A stretch of DNA of 64,000 bases from Salimicrobium humidisoli (lineage in GTDB: Bacteria; Bacillota; Bacilli; Bacillales; Halobacillaceae). The translations under genes were made by a program, and so were the position numbers. Positions within the stretch are counted from its first letter, which is position 1, and every line of letters starts with the position of its first letter. Shown piece by piece: positions 9,934 to 20,164 of this stretch. The notes under the pieces were generated by a model that saw only the letters and a list, made by a program, of their open reading frames with translations, was not told the DNA's origin and searched no databases. Location of the stretch: assembly GCF_002295105.1 (NCBI RefSeq), contig NZ_NSGH01000002.1:124001-188000 (forward strand). Direction: 5' to 3'.

Positions 9934-11697
9934 ATGGAGCGTACGTCTTGCGGATCGTTACGGGAAGAACACAAAGGAGAGAACGTGTTACTGAAAGGAT
10001 GGGTACAGAAGCGGAGGGATCTCGGAGGTCTTATTTTCATCGATCTCCGGGACCGTTCGGGTATTGTACAGGTGGTGTTTAATCCGGAAACGTCCAAAGA
10101 GGCACTGGCGGTAGCAGAATCGGTGCGCAGCGAGTATGTCCTTGAAGTGGAAGGAAAAGTGGTGCAGCGGGATGAGAGCACTGTCAACGAACAGGTAGCC
10201 ACCGGGGGTATCGAGGTGGTAGCGACAGATGTTCAGGTTTTAAATAAAGCGAAAACCCCTCCTTTCATGATCGAGAACGACACGGACGTTGCAGAAGATG
10301 TGAGATTGAAACATCGCTACATCGATCTGAGGAGAAGCGAGATGCAGGAGACATTCCTCATCCGTCATAAAACGACGCAGGTCATCCGTGACTATCTCAA
10401 CAGCGATAATTTCCTGGAGATGGAGACTCCCATTCTGACTAAAAGTACACCTGAAGGAGCAAGGGATTATCTTGTGCCGAGCCGTGTTCATGGCGGCGGA
10501 TTTTACGCTCTGCCCCAGTCCCCTCAGCTGTTCAAACAATTACTGATGATGAGCGGATTCGAGAAATATTATCAGATCGCCCGGTGTTTCCGGGACGAAG
10601 ATCTCCGGGCGGACCGTCAGCCTGAATTCACCCAGGTGGATATCGAAGCTTCTTTCGTAACAAAAGAAGACATTATGCGCATGACAGAGGGTATGATGAA
10701 AGCGGTCATGAAAGAAGTGAAAGGATTAGAGATCGATACTCCTTTCCCGAGATTATCCTATACGGAAGCTATGGAAAGATACGGGTCCGATAAACCGGAC
10801 ACCCGGTATGGACTCGAGCTCGTTAACGTTTCTTCGGTTGTTTCCCGGAGCGGTTTTCAGGTTTTTGAAAAAGCCGTCTCTTCGGGTGGTCAGGTGAGTG
10901 CCATTAATGTGGAAGGGCAGGCTGACCAGTTTTCCCGGAAAGATATAGACCAGCTCACCGAAGATGTGAAGGTTTACGGAGCGAAAGGGCTTGCCTGGAT
11001 GAAGATCAAGGACGGGGAAATCACCGGTCCCATAGCTAAATTTTTCGGCGAGACGGAAGCCTCTTCTCTTAAAGAAGCCCTTAACGCCAAAGATGGTGAC
11101 CTGCTGCTGTTCGTAGCCGACAAAACAGGGGTGGTTCAGGAGAGTCTGGGAGCGCTCAGGCAGAAACTGGCGAGCCGTCTCAACCTTATCGATCATTCCA
11201 GCTTCAACTTTCTCTGGGTGGTGGACTGGCCGCTGTTTGAGTACAACGAGGACGATGGAAGGTATTACGCTGCCCACCATCCGTTCACTATGCCGGCGGC
11301 TGAAGACGAACAGCATCTTCTCGACCGCCCGGAGAGCGTACAGGCCGAAGCTTACGACATTGTACTGAATGGATATGAGCTTGGAGGAGGGTCTCTTCGT
11401 ATTCATAAGCGCGAACTTCAGGAAAAAATGTTCGAAGCTCTCGGTTTCTCCAAAGAAGAAGCCTCGGAACAATTCGGATTCCTTCTGGAAGCACTGGATT
11501 CCGGAGCACCTCCTCATGGCGGGATTGCTTTCGGACTGGACCGGCTGATTATGATTCTGGCACATCGCCAAAATCTCCGCGACACGATTCTGTTCCCTAA
11601 AACGGCTTCCGCTTCCGATCTTTTAACGGACGCGCCGTCTGAAGTTGCCGGGAAGCAGCTGGAGGAACTGCACCTGAAATTGAACAAAAAGAAATAA
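9934..11697 (+). CDS. aspS: Aspartyl-tRNA synthetase
   Basis: Class II synthetase of 587 residues: an N-terminal OB-fold anticodon-binding domain (about 1-105), then a catalytic core with the bacterial-specific GAD insertion (roughly 290-400). Visible motifs include motif 2 ([19 protein letters not shown]) and motif 3 ([13 protein letters not shown]). It is coupled to hisS under the Asp-type T-box. The window does not show whether it is discriminating or also charges tRNA-Asn. The ribosome-binding site GAAGGAGG overlaps the hisS 3' end. Confidence 0.97.
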   Translation: MERTSCGSLREEHKGENVLLKGWVQKRRDLGGLIFIDLRDRSGIVQVVFNPETSKEALAVAESVRSEYVLEVEGKVVQRDESTVNEQVATGGIEVVATDVQVLNKAKTPPFMIENDTDVAEDVRLKHRYIDLRRSEMQETFLIRHKTTQVIRDYLNSDNFLEMETPILTKSTPEGARDYLVPSRVHGGGFYALPQSPQLFKQLLMMSGFEKYYQIARCFRDEDLRADRQPEFTQVDIEASFVTKEDIMRMTEGMMKAVMKEVKGLEIDTPFPRLSYTEAMERYGSDKPDTRYGLELVNVSSVVSRSGFQVFEKAVSSGGQVSAINVEGQADQFSRKDIDQLTEDVKVYGAKGLAWMKIKDGEITGPIAKFFGETEASSLKEALNAKDGDLLLFVADKTGVVQESLGALRQKLASRLNLIDHSSFNFLWVVDWPLFEYNEDDGRYYAAHHPFTMPAAEDEQHLLDRPESVQAEAYDIVLNGYELGGGSLRIHKRELQEKMFEALGFSKEEASEQFGFLLEALDSGAPPHGGIAFGLDRLIMILAHRQNLRDTILFPKTASASDLLTDAPSEVAGKQLEELHLKLNKKK

Positions 11698-11703
11698 GAT
11701 TCC

Positions 11704-11732
11704 TTGATAACGTTATGCATATATGCTATGAT
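11704..11732 (+). promoter_or_regulatory. Promoter of 6S RNA
   Basis: TTGATA, 17-nt spacer, TATGAT, just downstream of the aspS stop. The predicted start, about 11739, fits the 5' end of the 6S RNA. Confidence 0.75.
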
Positions 11733-11739
11733 TTGAATA

Positions 11740-11950
11740 CAAAGTAAAAGAAATCAATCCTGATGTGTTCGTTGTAAAACTGTACGTTTTGACCGAACAT
11801 TTATGAGAAGGGAGTCCGAAGTTTCTGCATGGAATGAATGCCTCGTTGTATATTTATACTTAGAGGACTCAAGAAATGCAGAACAGGACACCCACCTGCC
11901 AGTAGCGGGTTCAAAACTCATGACACGACGGCACGATCGGGATTGATTTT
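11740..11950 (+). ncRNA. ssrS: 6S RNA (RNA polymerase-binding regulator)
   Basis: 6S RNA mimics an open promoter and sequesters the sigma-A RNA polymerase holoenzyme. A 10-bp terminal closing stem is exact: AAATCAATCC (11751-11760) pairs with GGATTGATTT (11940-11949). The interior contains GGGAGTCCGAAGTTTCTGCATGG paired in pieces with AGAGGACTC and GAAATGCAGAACAGGAC around the central bulge. This resembles B. subtilis 6S-1 RNA (bsrA) from memory. Position just after aspS is also where bsrA lies in B. subtilis. It has its own promoter and terminator. Exact 5' and 3' ends are estimates. Confidence 0.88.
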
Positions 11951-11962
11951 TTTAATGTAAGT

Positions 11963-11989
11963 AAACCCGACTCAATGAGTCGGGTTTTT
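11963..11989. terminator. Bidirectional terminator between 6S RNA and rarA
   Basis: AAACCCGACTC and GAGTCGGGTTT arms (11 bp) enclose a 3-nt loop, with T's on the plus side and A's on the other. It can serve 6S RNA (plus) and rarA (minus). Confidence 0.85.
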
Positions 11990-12017
11990 AGTTTGCAGCT
12001 CAGCACTTACAGCTGCC

Positions 12018-13292
12018 CTATTTTTTCTTTTGCTGATTTATATTTTCGTAAACCTTCTGCAGCGCCTGCTCATATTTCCCGCTCGATTTCGGTTCGTAGT
12101 AGCGCCTGTCCTTAATTTCATCCGGGAGGTACTGCTGATTGACCCACCCCGCCGGTGCATTGTGAGGATACTTGTAATCGACGCCGTGTCCGAGGGATTC
12201 CGCTCCTTTATAGTGAGAATCTTTTAAGTGAGCAGGAACTTCCCCACTTTTTCCTTTTTTAATATCCGATATAGCTGCATCGAGTGCTTTGTATGCACTG
12301 TTAGATTTCGGTGATAGTGATAAGTCCGTCACGGCTACCGCCAAAGGAATTCTCGCTTCGGGAAAACCGAGACGTTCCGCTGCCTGTACCGCATATAAAG
12401 CTTTCGGGCCGGCTTGAGGATTGGCGACTCCTATATCTTCGTAGGCTATGACAACCAGTCTTCTGGCGATACTTTCGAGATCACCGGCTTCTATCAGTCT
12501 TCCGAGGTAGTGAAGAGCAGCGTTGACGTCGCTCCCGCGAATCGATTTCTGAAAAGCGGATAATACGTCGTAGTGTGCGTCCCCGTCTTTATCGTGGGAG
12601 AAGCTTTTCTTCTGCATCGATTCCTCCGCAGCGCTCAAGTCGATTGATATAACTCCGTTTTCATCTTCCTTCGTTGAATAAGCGGCAAGTTCCAGACCGT
12701 TCAAAGCCCCTCTCAAGTCTCCGTTCGAAGCCAGTGCAAAGTGATCGAGAGCTTCTTCGGAAATATCAAGGGAAAGATCGGCCAGGCCTTCCTCGGCATC
12801 TACGGCACGTCCGATCGTTTCCTTCACTTCATCGAGAGACAGTTTCTCAAGTTCAAAGAGATGCACCCGGCTTCTGATTGCAGGGTTGATCGAGTGGTAG
12901 GGATTGCTTGTAGTACAGCCGATCAATGTGATAGTATTCTTTTCTATATGAGGAAGAAGGAAATCCTGTTTGGCTTTATCAAGCCGGTGAACTTCATCCA
13001 GAATCAGCACCATCCCTCCGTGCATTTTCGCCTCTTCTACAGCTACTTCCATATCCTTCTTCTTATCCGTCACCGCATTCAATATTTTGTAGGGGAGAGA
13101 CAGGCTCTTGGCAAGAGCTGTAGCGAGGGAAGTTTTTCCGGTGCCGGGCGGGCCGTACAGAATCATTGACAGAAGTCTTCCGGAATCGATCATCCGCCGT
13201 AACGTTTTCCCTTCGCTTACGAGATGCGATTGGCCGATAATGTCTTCTATGTGTGCAGGTCTCATTCGAAACGCCAGTGGTTGTTGACTCAT
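12018..13292 (-). CDS. rarA: Replication-associated recombination protein RarA (MgsA) AAA+ ATPase
   Basis: A 424-residue clamp-loader-like AAA+ ATPase that acts at stalled replication forks. It has Walker A GPPGTGKT (47-54), Walker B LILDEVHR, and a sensor 1 region GCTTSNP. The C-terminal tetramerisation domain includes DIGVANPQA and ends in a basic tail. The ribosome-binding site AAGGAGG precedes the ATG. It is transcribed opposite to its neighbours. In B. subtilis yrvN (rarA) follows yrvM (tcdA) after aspS; no tcdA is present here. Confidence 0.96.
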   Translation of the reverse strand: MSQQPLAFRMRPAHIEDIIGQSHLVSEGKTLRRMIDSGRLLSMILYGPPGTGKTSLATALAKSLSLPYKILNAVTDKKKDMEVAVEEAKMHGGMVLILDEVHRLDKAKQDFLLPHIEKNTITLIGCTTSNPYHSINPAIRSRVHLFELEKLSLDEVKETIGRAVDAEEGLADLSLDISEEALDHFALASNGDLRGALNGLELAAYSTKEDENGVISIDLSAAEESMQKKSFSHDKDGDAHYDVLSAFQKSIRGSDVNAALHYLGRLIEAGDLESIARRLVVIAYEDIGVANPQAGPKALYAVQAAERLGFPEARIPLAVAVTDLSLSPKSNSAYKALDAAISDIKKGKSGEVPAHLKDSHYKGAESLGHGVDYKYPHNAPAGWVNQQYLPDEIKDRRYYEPKSSGKYEQALQKVYENINQQKKK

Positions 13293-13371
13293 TATGTCCT
13301 CCTTGGTGTGGGTAATATACGATAATCGTAGAGTTTGTACAGAAAAAATGCAAGCACTCCACCCTTCATGG

Positions 13372-13377
13372 TATAAT
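13372..13377 (+). promoter_or_regulatory. Candidate -10 element upstream of the YczE-like gene and cymR
   Basis: A perfect TATAAT 33 nt before the ATG, but no convincing -35 at the right distance. A plus-strand start here would read the YczE-like/cymR unit. Confidence 0.4.
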
Positions 13378-13409
13378 GGCGTGTGGTAAAATAGGGAGAA
13401 GGATTGATT

Positions 13410-14084
13410 ATGCGGAAAACTATTGACAATAAAAAGTTACGGTGGTCGTTTTTCACCATCGGGCTCATTATTCTGGCGTTCGGTATCTCTCTTACAATCC
13501 AGGGCCGGGCTCTTGGTATCGGACCGTGGGACGTGTTCCATTACGGATTGTACAGGCAACTCGGACTTACGATAGGATCGTGGTCGATAATCGCAGGGAT
13601 AACGATCGTAGTCGCCACCTCCATTTTTTACAGGCAGTGGCCGAAACTCGGAACTATTTTAAACATGATTCTGATAGGCGTATTTATAGATATATTCAAC
13701 TGGATGCTTGTAGAACCCGAGACGCTTGCGATGCAGATCACCGTTTTCGCGCTCGGGACACTGATTATGGCGTTCGGGATAGGAATCTATGTAGCTCCTG
13801 ATCTAGGTGCGGGACCGAGGGACAGCTTTATGCTGATGCTTTCCGATGTGCTCGGCTGGAAGATCTCCACTTCCAGGAACGTGATGGAGGTATCCGTGGC
13901 GGTCCTCGGATGGCTGCTACAGGGGCCGGTAGGTGTAGGGACAGTATTTATAGCACTTATGCTCGGTACAATGGTAGGATACAGCCTGCCTATGGCAAAG
14001 CGTTTGTTGAAGTTTTTTATGAAGAAGGGTGAGAAGAATGAAAATATCGACCAAAGGACGTTATGGTCTTACGATAATGATTGA
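13410..14084 (+). CDS. YczE/YitT-like integral membrane protein
   Basis: A 224-residue hydrophobic protein with about five or six predicted membrane spans. It carries the repeated signature GIGPWDVFHYGL near residues 31-42 and DLGAGPRDSFML in the second half, the mark of the YczE/YyaS family. Members are uncharacterised membrane proteins. ATG 13410 is preceded by GGGAGAAGG at 7 nt; an in-frame TTG at 13404 overlaps that site. The last 47 nt overlap the start of cymR in another frame, so the two are likely translationally coupled. That hints at a link to sulfur metabolism, but no substrate can be read from the sequence. Confidence 0.8.
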   Translation: MRKTIDNKKLRWSFFTIGLIILAFGISLTIQGRALGIGPWDVFHYGLYRQLGLTIGSWSIIAGITIVVATSIFYRQWPKLGTILNMILIGVFIDIFNWMLVEPETLAMQITVFALGTLIMAFGIGIYVAPDLGAGPRDSFMLMLSDVLGWKISTSRNVMEVSVAVLGWLLQGPVGVGTVFIALMLGTMVGYSLPMAKRLLKFFMKKGEKNENIDQRTLWSYDND

Positions 14085-14457
14085 ACTGGCCAGAAAATAC
14101 GGGGAAGGTCCTGTGTCTCTCAAGCAGATCGCGAGAGATAACGACTTATCCGAACATTACCTCGAACAGCTTATCGCTCCTCTCAGAAACGCCAGTCTCG
14201 TAAAAAGCGTGCGCGGTGCTTACGGGGGCTATATGCTTAAGGATCGTCCCGACGAAATTACGGCAGGAGATGTGATCAGAGTCCTCGAAGGACCGATCAC
14301 CCCTGTTGAAGGAATCGAAGAAGAGGAGCCGGCAAAACAGGCACTGTGGCTGCGGATCAGGGATGCGGTCAGGGAAGTGCTCGACACGACTACTCTGGAA
14401 GATTTGAAGAATCATACCGGAGAACAGACGCAGGATGAGTTTATGTTCTACATTTAA
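14038..14457 (+). CDS. cymR: Rrf2-family transcriptional repressor CymR
   Basis: A 139-residue Rrf2 winged-helix regulator, starting MKISTKGRYGLTIMIELARK, nearly identical to B. subtilis CymR. It continues with the HTH segment SLKQIARDNDLSEHYLEQL and RGAYGGY. CymR represses cysteine and methionine uptake and sulfur-assimilation genes, in complex with the cysteine synthase CysK. The three conserved Cys that mark IscR-type [Fe-S] regulators are absent, in keeping with CymR. An upstream GTG (14029) is less well placed than ATG 14038 relative to AGAAGGGTGAG. It begins inside the YczE-like gene and is followed 19 nt later by the cysteine desulfurase. Confidence 0.95.
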   Translation: MKISTKGRYGLTIMIELARKYGEGPVSLKQIARDNDLSEHYLEQLIAPLRNASLVKSVRGAYGGYMLKDRPDEITAGDVIRVLEGPITPVEGIEEEEPAKQALWLRIRDAVREVLDTTTLEDLKNHTGEQTQDEFMFYI

Positions 14458-14476
14458 GACCAGGAGGAAATCAGTT

Positions 14477-15607
14477 ATGGAAGCAATTTATCTTGATCAC
14501 GCTGCCACGACGCCAGTACACGACGAAGTGATTGAAGCTATGGTACCTGTTTACCGGGAAATATACGGAAACCCCTCCAGCATTCATCAGTATGGAAGAA
14601 AAGCGCGACAGGTGCTGGATGAAGCGAGACGGAAGGTGGCTGCCTTCATCGGAGCCGGGGAAAAAGAAATCATTTTCACAAGCGGTGGAACGGAAGCTGA
14701 TAACCTTGCGATTTTCGGTGTGACGGGAGAATTGGATAAAGGTCACATCATCACCACTTCCATTGAACATCACGCTGTACTACACGCCGTGGCCGCTTTG
14801 GAAAAACAGGGATTTGACGTGACGTACGTCGCTCCGGAACCGGACGGAGCGGTAACGGCCGAAGCTGTCGAAGAAGCGCTCCGCGAGGATACAGTACTTG
14901 TTTCTGTTATGATGGTGAATAATGAAACAGGAGTGCGGCAGCCCGTGGAAGAGATCGGAGAAGCTTTGAAAAATCATCCGGCTTATTTCCATTCGGACGC
15001 AGTTCAGGCTCTTGGAATCGAGAACATTGATGTAAGGGAGACGGCTGTGGACCTGCTAGCATTTTCCGGCCATAAAATTAATGGACCGAAAGGCATCGGT
15101 TTTCTTTTCGCCCGGGAAGGTGTACCTCTCACTCCGATGACTTACGGAGGGGAACAGGAACGGAAACGTCGGGCCGGCACGGAAAACGTTCAGGCTGTGA
15201 AAGGTCTTGAAAAAGCGATGGAAATGATGGAAGAGACCCGGCAGGAGAATGTGGCGCAGTACGAAAACTACAAAAAATCGTTCCTGTCGGTCCTTGAAGA
15301 GGAAGAAGTGTCGTTCGAGGTGAACGGACAGAATACGACAGCTGCCATCGTCAATATCAGTTTTCATAATATGGACGTAGAGACGATGCTTACGAATTTT
15401 GATCTGGAAAAAGTAGCCGCTTCAAGCGGAAGCGCATGTACTGCCGGTTCTTTTGAACCTTCCCACGTTTTGAGCGCTATGTTTCCTGATGATCCGGAAC
15501 GTATGAGAAATTCCATACGCTTCAGTTTCGGAGCAGCGAACAACGAGACGAACGTAAAAGAAGCTGCTCGACGGGTGGCTTCCATTTACAGAAGATTAAA
15601 CAAATAG
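14477..15607 (+). CDS. iscS: Cysteine desulfurase (YrvO/IscS-type)
   Basis: PLP-dependent enzyme that takes sulfur from cysteine as an enzyme-bound persulfide. In B. subtilis the orthologue YrvO feeds MnmA, whose gene is next. The 376-residue chain has the PLP Lys200 in SGHKINGPKG and the catalytic Cys321 in SSGSACTAGS. The N-terminal IYLDHAATTP is typical. ATG 14477 follows CAGGAGG at 7 nt; in-frame codons upstream lie inside cymR. It forms an operon with cymR (upstream) and mnmA (12 nt downstream). Placement next to CymR fits control by cysteine supply. Confidence 0.95.
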   Translation: MEAIYLDHAATTPVHDEVIEAMVPVYREIYGNPSSIHQYGRKARQVLDEARRKVAAFIGAGEKEIIFTSGGTEADNLAIFGVTGELDKGHIITTSIEHHAVLHAVAALEKQGFDVTYVAPEPDGAVTAEAVEEALREDTVLVSVMMVNNETGVRQPVEEIGEALKNHPAYFHSDAVQALGIENIDVRETAVDLLAFSGHKINGPKGIGFLFAREGVPLTPMTYGGEQERKRRAGTENVQAVKGLEKAMEMMEETRQENVAQYENYKKSFLSVLEEEEVSFEVNGQNTTAAIVNISFHNMDVETMLTNFDLEKVAASSGSACTAGSFEPSHVLSAMFPDDPERMRNSIRFSFGAANNETNVKEAARRVASIYRRLNK

Positions 15608-16732
<1,125 letters not shown>

Positions 16733-16740
16733 TAGAGGGA

Positions 16741-16771
16741 AGCCATGTAGTTATACGGCATGGCTTTTTTC
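16741..16771 (+). terminator. Terminator after mnmA
   Basis: AGCCATG and CATGGCT arms separated by 11 nt, followed by T6. Confidence 0.7.
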
Positions 16772-16796
16772 CTACATAAAAGAAAGGGGTATCGGC

Positions 16797-17459
16797 ATGG
16801 ATAAACTGCAACAGGGCATCGACCGGATGCAGGAACAGAAATTTGAGGAAGCTGCGAAATTGTTTACGGGTGTTATTGAGGAGAATCCCGGGGAGCCGCT
16901 CGGCTATATAAACTTCGGAAATCTGCTTTTGCATATGCAGGAATACGAAAGGGCAGAAAGGTTTTTTGAACGTGCGATTTCGCTGGATGATACTGCAGCC
17001 ACCGCTTATTACGGTCTCGGTAATGTGTATTATGAACAGGATAGTTTTACGAAAGCCCAGAATCAATTCCTGCAGGCGATCGAAAAAGGGCTGGATGAAG
17101 CGGACGTTTATTTTCTGCTCGGAATGAGTCTCGTTCAGCAGGATTATCACAAGCTGGCTCTTCCCTATCTGTCCCGGGCAGCCGAAATAGATCCGAACGA
17201 TGTGGACATTCAGTTTCAGTTCGGCCTCTGTCTTGCACAGAATGAACAATTCGATGAAGCGGAACGGGTATTAAAGGCGCTTCTTGATATAGTTCCGGAA
17301 CATGCGGATGCTTTCTACAACCTCGGCGTGATCTGCATTTATAAAGAAGAAGCCGAAGCAGCCCTCGATTATTTCAATGAAGCACTGAAGGTGCAGAGTG
17401 ATCATATGCTCGCTGCCCATGCAAAAGGGGAAGTCGAAAAAGCACTGAATGGGAAGTAA
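16797..17459 (+). CDS. TPR-repeat protein (YrrB-like)
   Basis: A 220-residue protein built almost wholly of tetratricopeptide repeats, about six 34-residue units. Examples are PLGYINFGNLLLHMQEYERA and TAYYGLGNVYYEQDSFTKA. TPRs bind partner proteins; no catalytic domain is present. B. subtilis YrrB lies at the same place between mnmA and recD2, and a link to the MnmA/YrvO machinery has been suggested from context. The open frame continues back into mnmA, but ATG 16797, after AAAGGGG, gives the orthologue-like start. recD2 begins 11 nt later. Confidence 0.85.
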   Translation: MDKLQQGIDRMQEQKFEEAAKLFTGVIEENPGEPLGYINFGNLLLHMQEYERAERFFERAISLDDTAATAYYGLGNVYYEQDSFTKAQNQFLQAIEKGLDEADVYFLLGMSLVQQDYHKLALPYLSRAAEIDPNDVDIQFQFGLCLAQNEQFDEAERVLKALLDIVPEHADAFYNLGVICIYKEEAEAALDYFNEALKVQSDHMLAAHAKGEVEKALNGK

Positions 17460-17470
17460 GGAGCCGGGTG

Positions 17471-19792
17471 ATGGATAATCAGCAACCGATCGAACAGGAA
17501 AAGAGACCGTATGTAAAAGCGGAATTAAAGCGGATGATTTTTCATAAAGAAGAAGAGGCATTTTCGATAGCTTCCGTGAGAGTGCTGGAAACGACCGAAA
17601 ATCTTAAAGCGGAAGAACTGATTGTCAAAGGTCATTTCACTCCACTTGAAGAAGGGGAAACCTATATATTCCACGGATACTTCGAACATCATAAAAAATT
17701 CGGGGAACAATACGTAGTGGAGGAGTATCGCAGACTTCTCCCGGAGACGAAGGACGGGCTGATCGCCTACCTTTCCAGCGAACTGTTTGACGGTGTCGGG
17801 AAGAAGACGGCCGAGAGGATTGTAGAGACTCTCGGGGAAAATGCAGTACCGAGAATTCTCTCCGACAAACAGGTGCTCGATCAGGTGCCGAAGATGTCGG
17901 CGAAGATAAAAGATAAGCTTTATTATTCTCTCACGGAGCATCGGGGGTTCGAACGGGTGATGGTAGAGCTTACGAAGCACGGTCTCGGCCTCAAAACGAT
18001 ACAGAAGATTTATGGTGCATTCGGGGATAAAACGCTTGATATTCTGGAAGAGGATCCTTACCAGTTCGTCTTCGCCGTCGAAGGCTTCGGCTTCCATAGA
18101 GCGGATGAGCTGGCAAGACACAGGAACCTGACCCATGATCATCCTACACGCATCAGGGCCGGGTGCCTGTATACTCTTCATCAGAATCTGCAGGCCGGTC
18201 ACATTTATTTGCCGCTTGAAACATGTCTCCTTGAGATGGAGCAGCTGCTCCATCACCCCGGGGAGTCGCCGCTTACGTATGAACAGCTTTCCGGGGAAGT
18301 GATTCACCTCGGGGAAGAGAAGTACGTATATATTGAAGAGGATCGTATTTACCTCCCGACCCTTTATTTTGCGGAAAACGGTTTCGTTACACAGGTGGAG
18401 CGCATTCTCTCCGGAGAGATGGAGGTCGACTTCACCCAGGCCGAATTGTTGAAAGTGATCGGTTCCATTGAAGAGGAAGAGACGATGAGTTACGGAAAAG
18501 AACAGTTCGAAGCTATCGAGACAGCGCTGAAAGAGAAGATGATGGTAATCACCGGAGGTCCGGGAACGGGAAAAACGACCGTAATCAAAGGCCTGTTACA
18601 CGCGTACTCCAAACTTGAAGACTGCTCGCTCGACCCGAAAGACTATACGAAAGATGTGCCTTTCCCTTTTGTGCTCGCAGCTCCTACCGGACGGGCGGCT
18701 AAAAGAATGAATGAGTCTACGGGTCTTCCTGCGAGTACTATTCACCGGCTTCTCGGCTGGGATGGCCATCAGACGTTCGAAAAGGACAGTACTAATCAGA
18801 TCGAAGGAAAGATTTTGATCATTGATGAATTCTCTATGGTGGATATGTGGCTGTCCAATCAGTTATTCCGTGCGATTCCCTCAGACATGCAGGTAGTGGT
18901 CGTCGGGGATGAGGACCAGTTGCCTTCGGTCGGGCCGGGGCAGGTGCTCGCCGACCTGATAGCTTCCGATGTCATTCCGCTGATACAGCTGAGTGAAGTG
19001 TATCGGCAGAAAGAAGGGTCGAAGATTATCCACCTCGCCCACGCAATAAAAAATGATACGTGTACGCTTGATATGCTGAAGAAAGAGCAGGATTTTAATT
19101 TTATCCATGCTCCCGACAGCCGCCTGAACGAAGTGGTGACCAACATCGTGGCGAAAGCGCATGAAAAATCTATCGATATGAAAGATATCCAGGTTCTTGC
19201 TCCTATGTACCGAGCGGAGACGGGAATCCATGAAATCAACCGCTCTTTACAGAACAGGGTGAATCCCGGAAGTAGAAACAAGCGTGAAATAGAGTGGAAA
19301 GGCAACATTTTCCGAAAAGGGGATAAAGTCATCCAGCTTGTAAACCAGCCGGAAGTGGGAGTATTCAATGGAGATATAGGGGAAGTGGCCGCCATTTTCC
19401 GTGCGGAGGAAAACATCGATCACGTTGAACAGGTGGTAGTGGAGTTCGATACGAAAGAAGTGACGTACGCCAAAAAAGAGCTCTCCAACATTATGCTTGC
19501 CTACTGCACTTCTATCCATAAGTCCCAGGGCAGTGAGTTCTCGATAGTGGTTCTTCCGGTCACCTATCAGTACAATCGTATGTTGAAAAAGAATCTTCTT
19601 TATACGGCAGTGACCCGTGCTAAGCAGTCGCTGATTCTCTGCGGGGATCCGCAGGCGTTTATCAAAGGCATACGGACGAAGGATACCAACCAGAGATACA
19701 CGTACCTTCAGGAGAAATTGAAAAAAGAGACGGACTTTACTTACGATGAAGATGAAGAGGATGAGGCTCTTTCTCCATATGACTTCATGTAA
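17471..19792 (+). CDS. recD2: ATP-dependent DNA helicase RecD2 (YrrC)
   Basis: A 773-residue SF1B 5'-3' helicase of the RecD2 type, acting alone (no RecB/RecC) in repair and replication-fork maintenance. The long N-terminal region (about 1-335) with helix-hairpin-helix motifs (LFDGVGKKTAERI, VEGFGFHRADEL) distinguishes RecD2 from short RecD. Helicase motif I is GGPGTGKTT (362-370), and later motifs include LIIDEFSMVD, GDEDQLPSVGPG and SIHKSQGSEF. ATG 17471 is preferred over GTG 17468 by its spacing from AAGGAG. It is likely co-transcribed with the TPR gene. Confidence 0.96.
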   Translation: MDNQQPIEQEKRPYVKAELKRMIFHKEEEAFSIASVRVLETTENLKAEELIVKGHFTPLEEGETYIFHGYFEHHKKFGEQYVVEEYRRLLPETKDGLIAYLSSELFDGVGKKTAERIVETLGENAVPRILSDKQVLDQVPKMSAKIKDKLYYSLTEHRGFERVMVELTKHGLGLKTIQKIYGAFGDKTLDILEEDPYQFVFAVEGFGFHRADELARHRNLTHDHPTRIRAGCLYTLHQNLQAGHIYLPLETCLLEMEQLLHHPGESPLTYEQLSGEVIHLGEEKYVYIEEDRIYLPTLYFAENGFVTQVERILSGEMEVDFTQAELLKVIGSIEEEETMSYGKEQFEAIETALKEKMMVITGGPGTGKTTVIKGLLHAYSKLEDCSLDPKDYTKDVPFPFVLAAPTGRAAKRMNESTGLPASTIHRLLGWDGHQTFEKDSTNQIEGKILIIDEFSMVDMWLSNQLFRAIPSDMQVVVVGDEDQLPSVGPGQVLADLIASDVIPLIQLSEVYRQKEGSKIIHLAHAIKNDTCTLDMLKKEQDFNFIHAPDSRLNEVVTNIVAKAHEKSIDMKDIQVLAPMYRAETGIHEINRSLQNRVNPGSRNKREIEWKGNIFRKGDKVIQLVNQPEVGVFNGDIGEVAAIFRAEENIDHVEQVVVEFDTKEVTYAKKELSNIMLAYCTSIHKSQGSEFSIVVLPVTYQYNRMLKKNLLYTAVTRAKQSLILCGDPQAFIKGIRTKDTNQRYTYLQEKLKKETDFTYDEDEEDEALSPYDFM

Positions 19793-19815
19793 AGAGCCGG
19801 TTTCCCTTAGAACCG

Positions 19816-19844
19816 TTGACACGGGAATATCCGTTGCTTATAAT
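19816..19844 (+). promoter_or_regulatory. Consensus sigma-A promoter of the alaS T-box transcript
   Basis: Perfect TTGACA, 17-nt spacer, perfect TATAAT. Confidence 0.92.
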
Positions 19845-19850
19845 TTAATT

Positions 19851-20095
19851 TAGATATGAAGACTAATGCGAAGATGGGAAGAAGTACGCATATCGTTCAT
19901 CCAGAGAGGCACCCCCGGAGGCTGGAAGGGGTGTTATGTAACTGAATGCGGAAAGCTCTCCCGGAGTGCGGGTTAATCCCCGACGGTTCTATGGACGCCG
20001 TTACAGGTCCACTAAGTGATGGTTTATCCATAACCAGGGTGGTACCGCGGTCACAGCCGTCCCTCAGAATATTTCTGAGGGATTTTTTTATTAGA
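19851..20095 (+). promoter_or_regulatory. T-box leader, alanine specifier, controlling alaS
   Basis: T-box core AGGGTGGTACCGCGG at 20036-20050. The terminator is CCCTCAGAA/TTCTGAGGG followed by a T run at 20061-20090. Stem I has GAAGTAC on the 5' strand and GGAAAGCTC on the 3' strand, which places an Ala codon GCT at 19955-19957 in the specifier loop. Uncharged tRNA-Ala should relieve termination ahead of alaS. Confidence 0.92.
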
Positions 20096-20164
20096 GAGAT
20101 CAGGGAGGTGAATATTACCTTCTGACGTTGAGTTTATTAAAAGAAAAAAAGGAGTGGCAAACAT

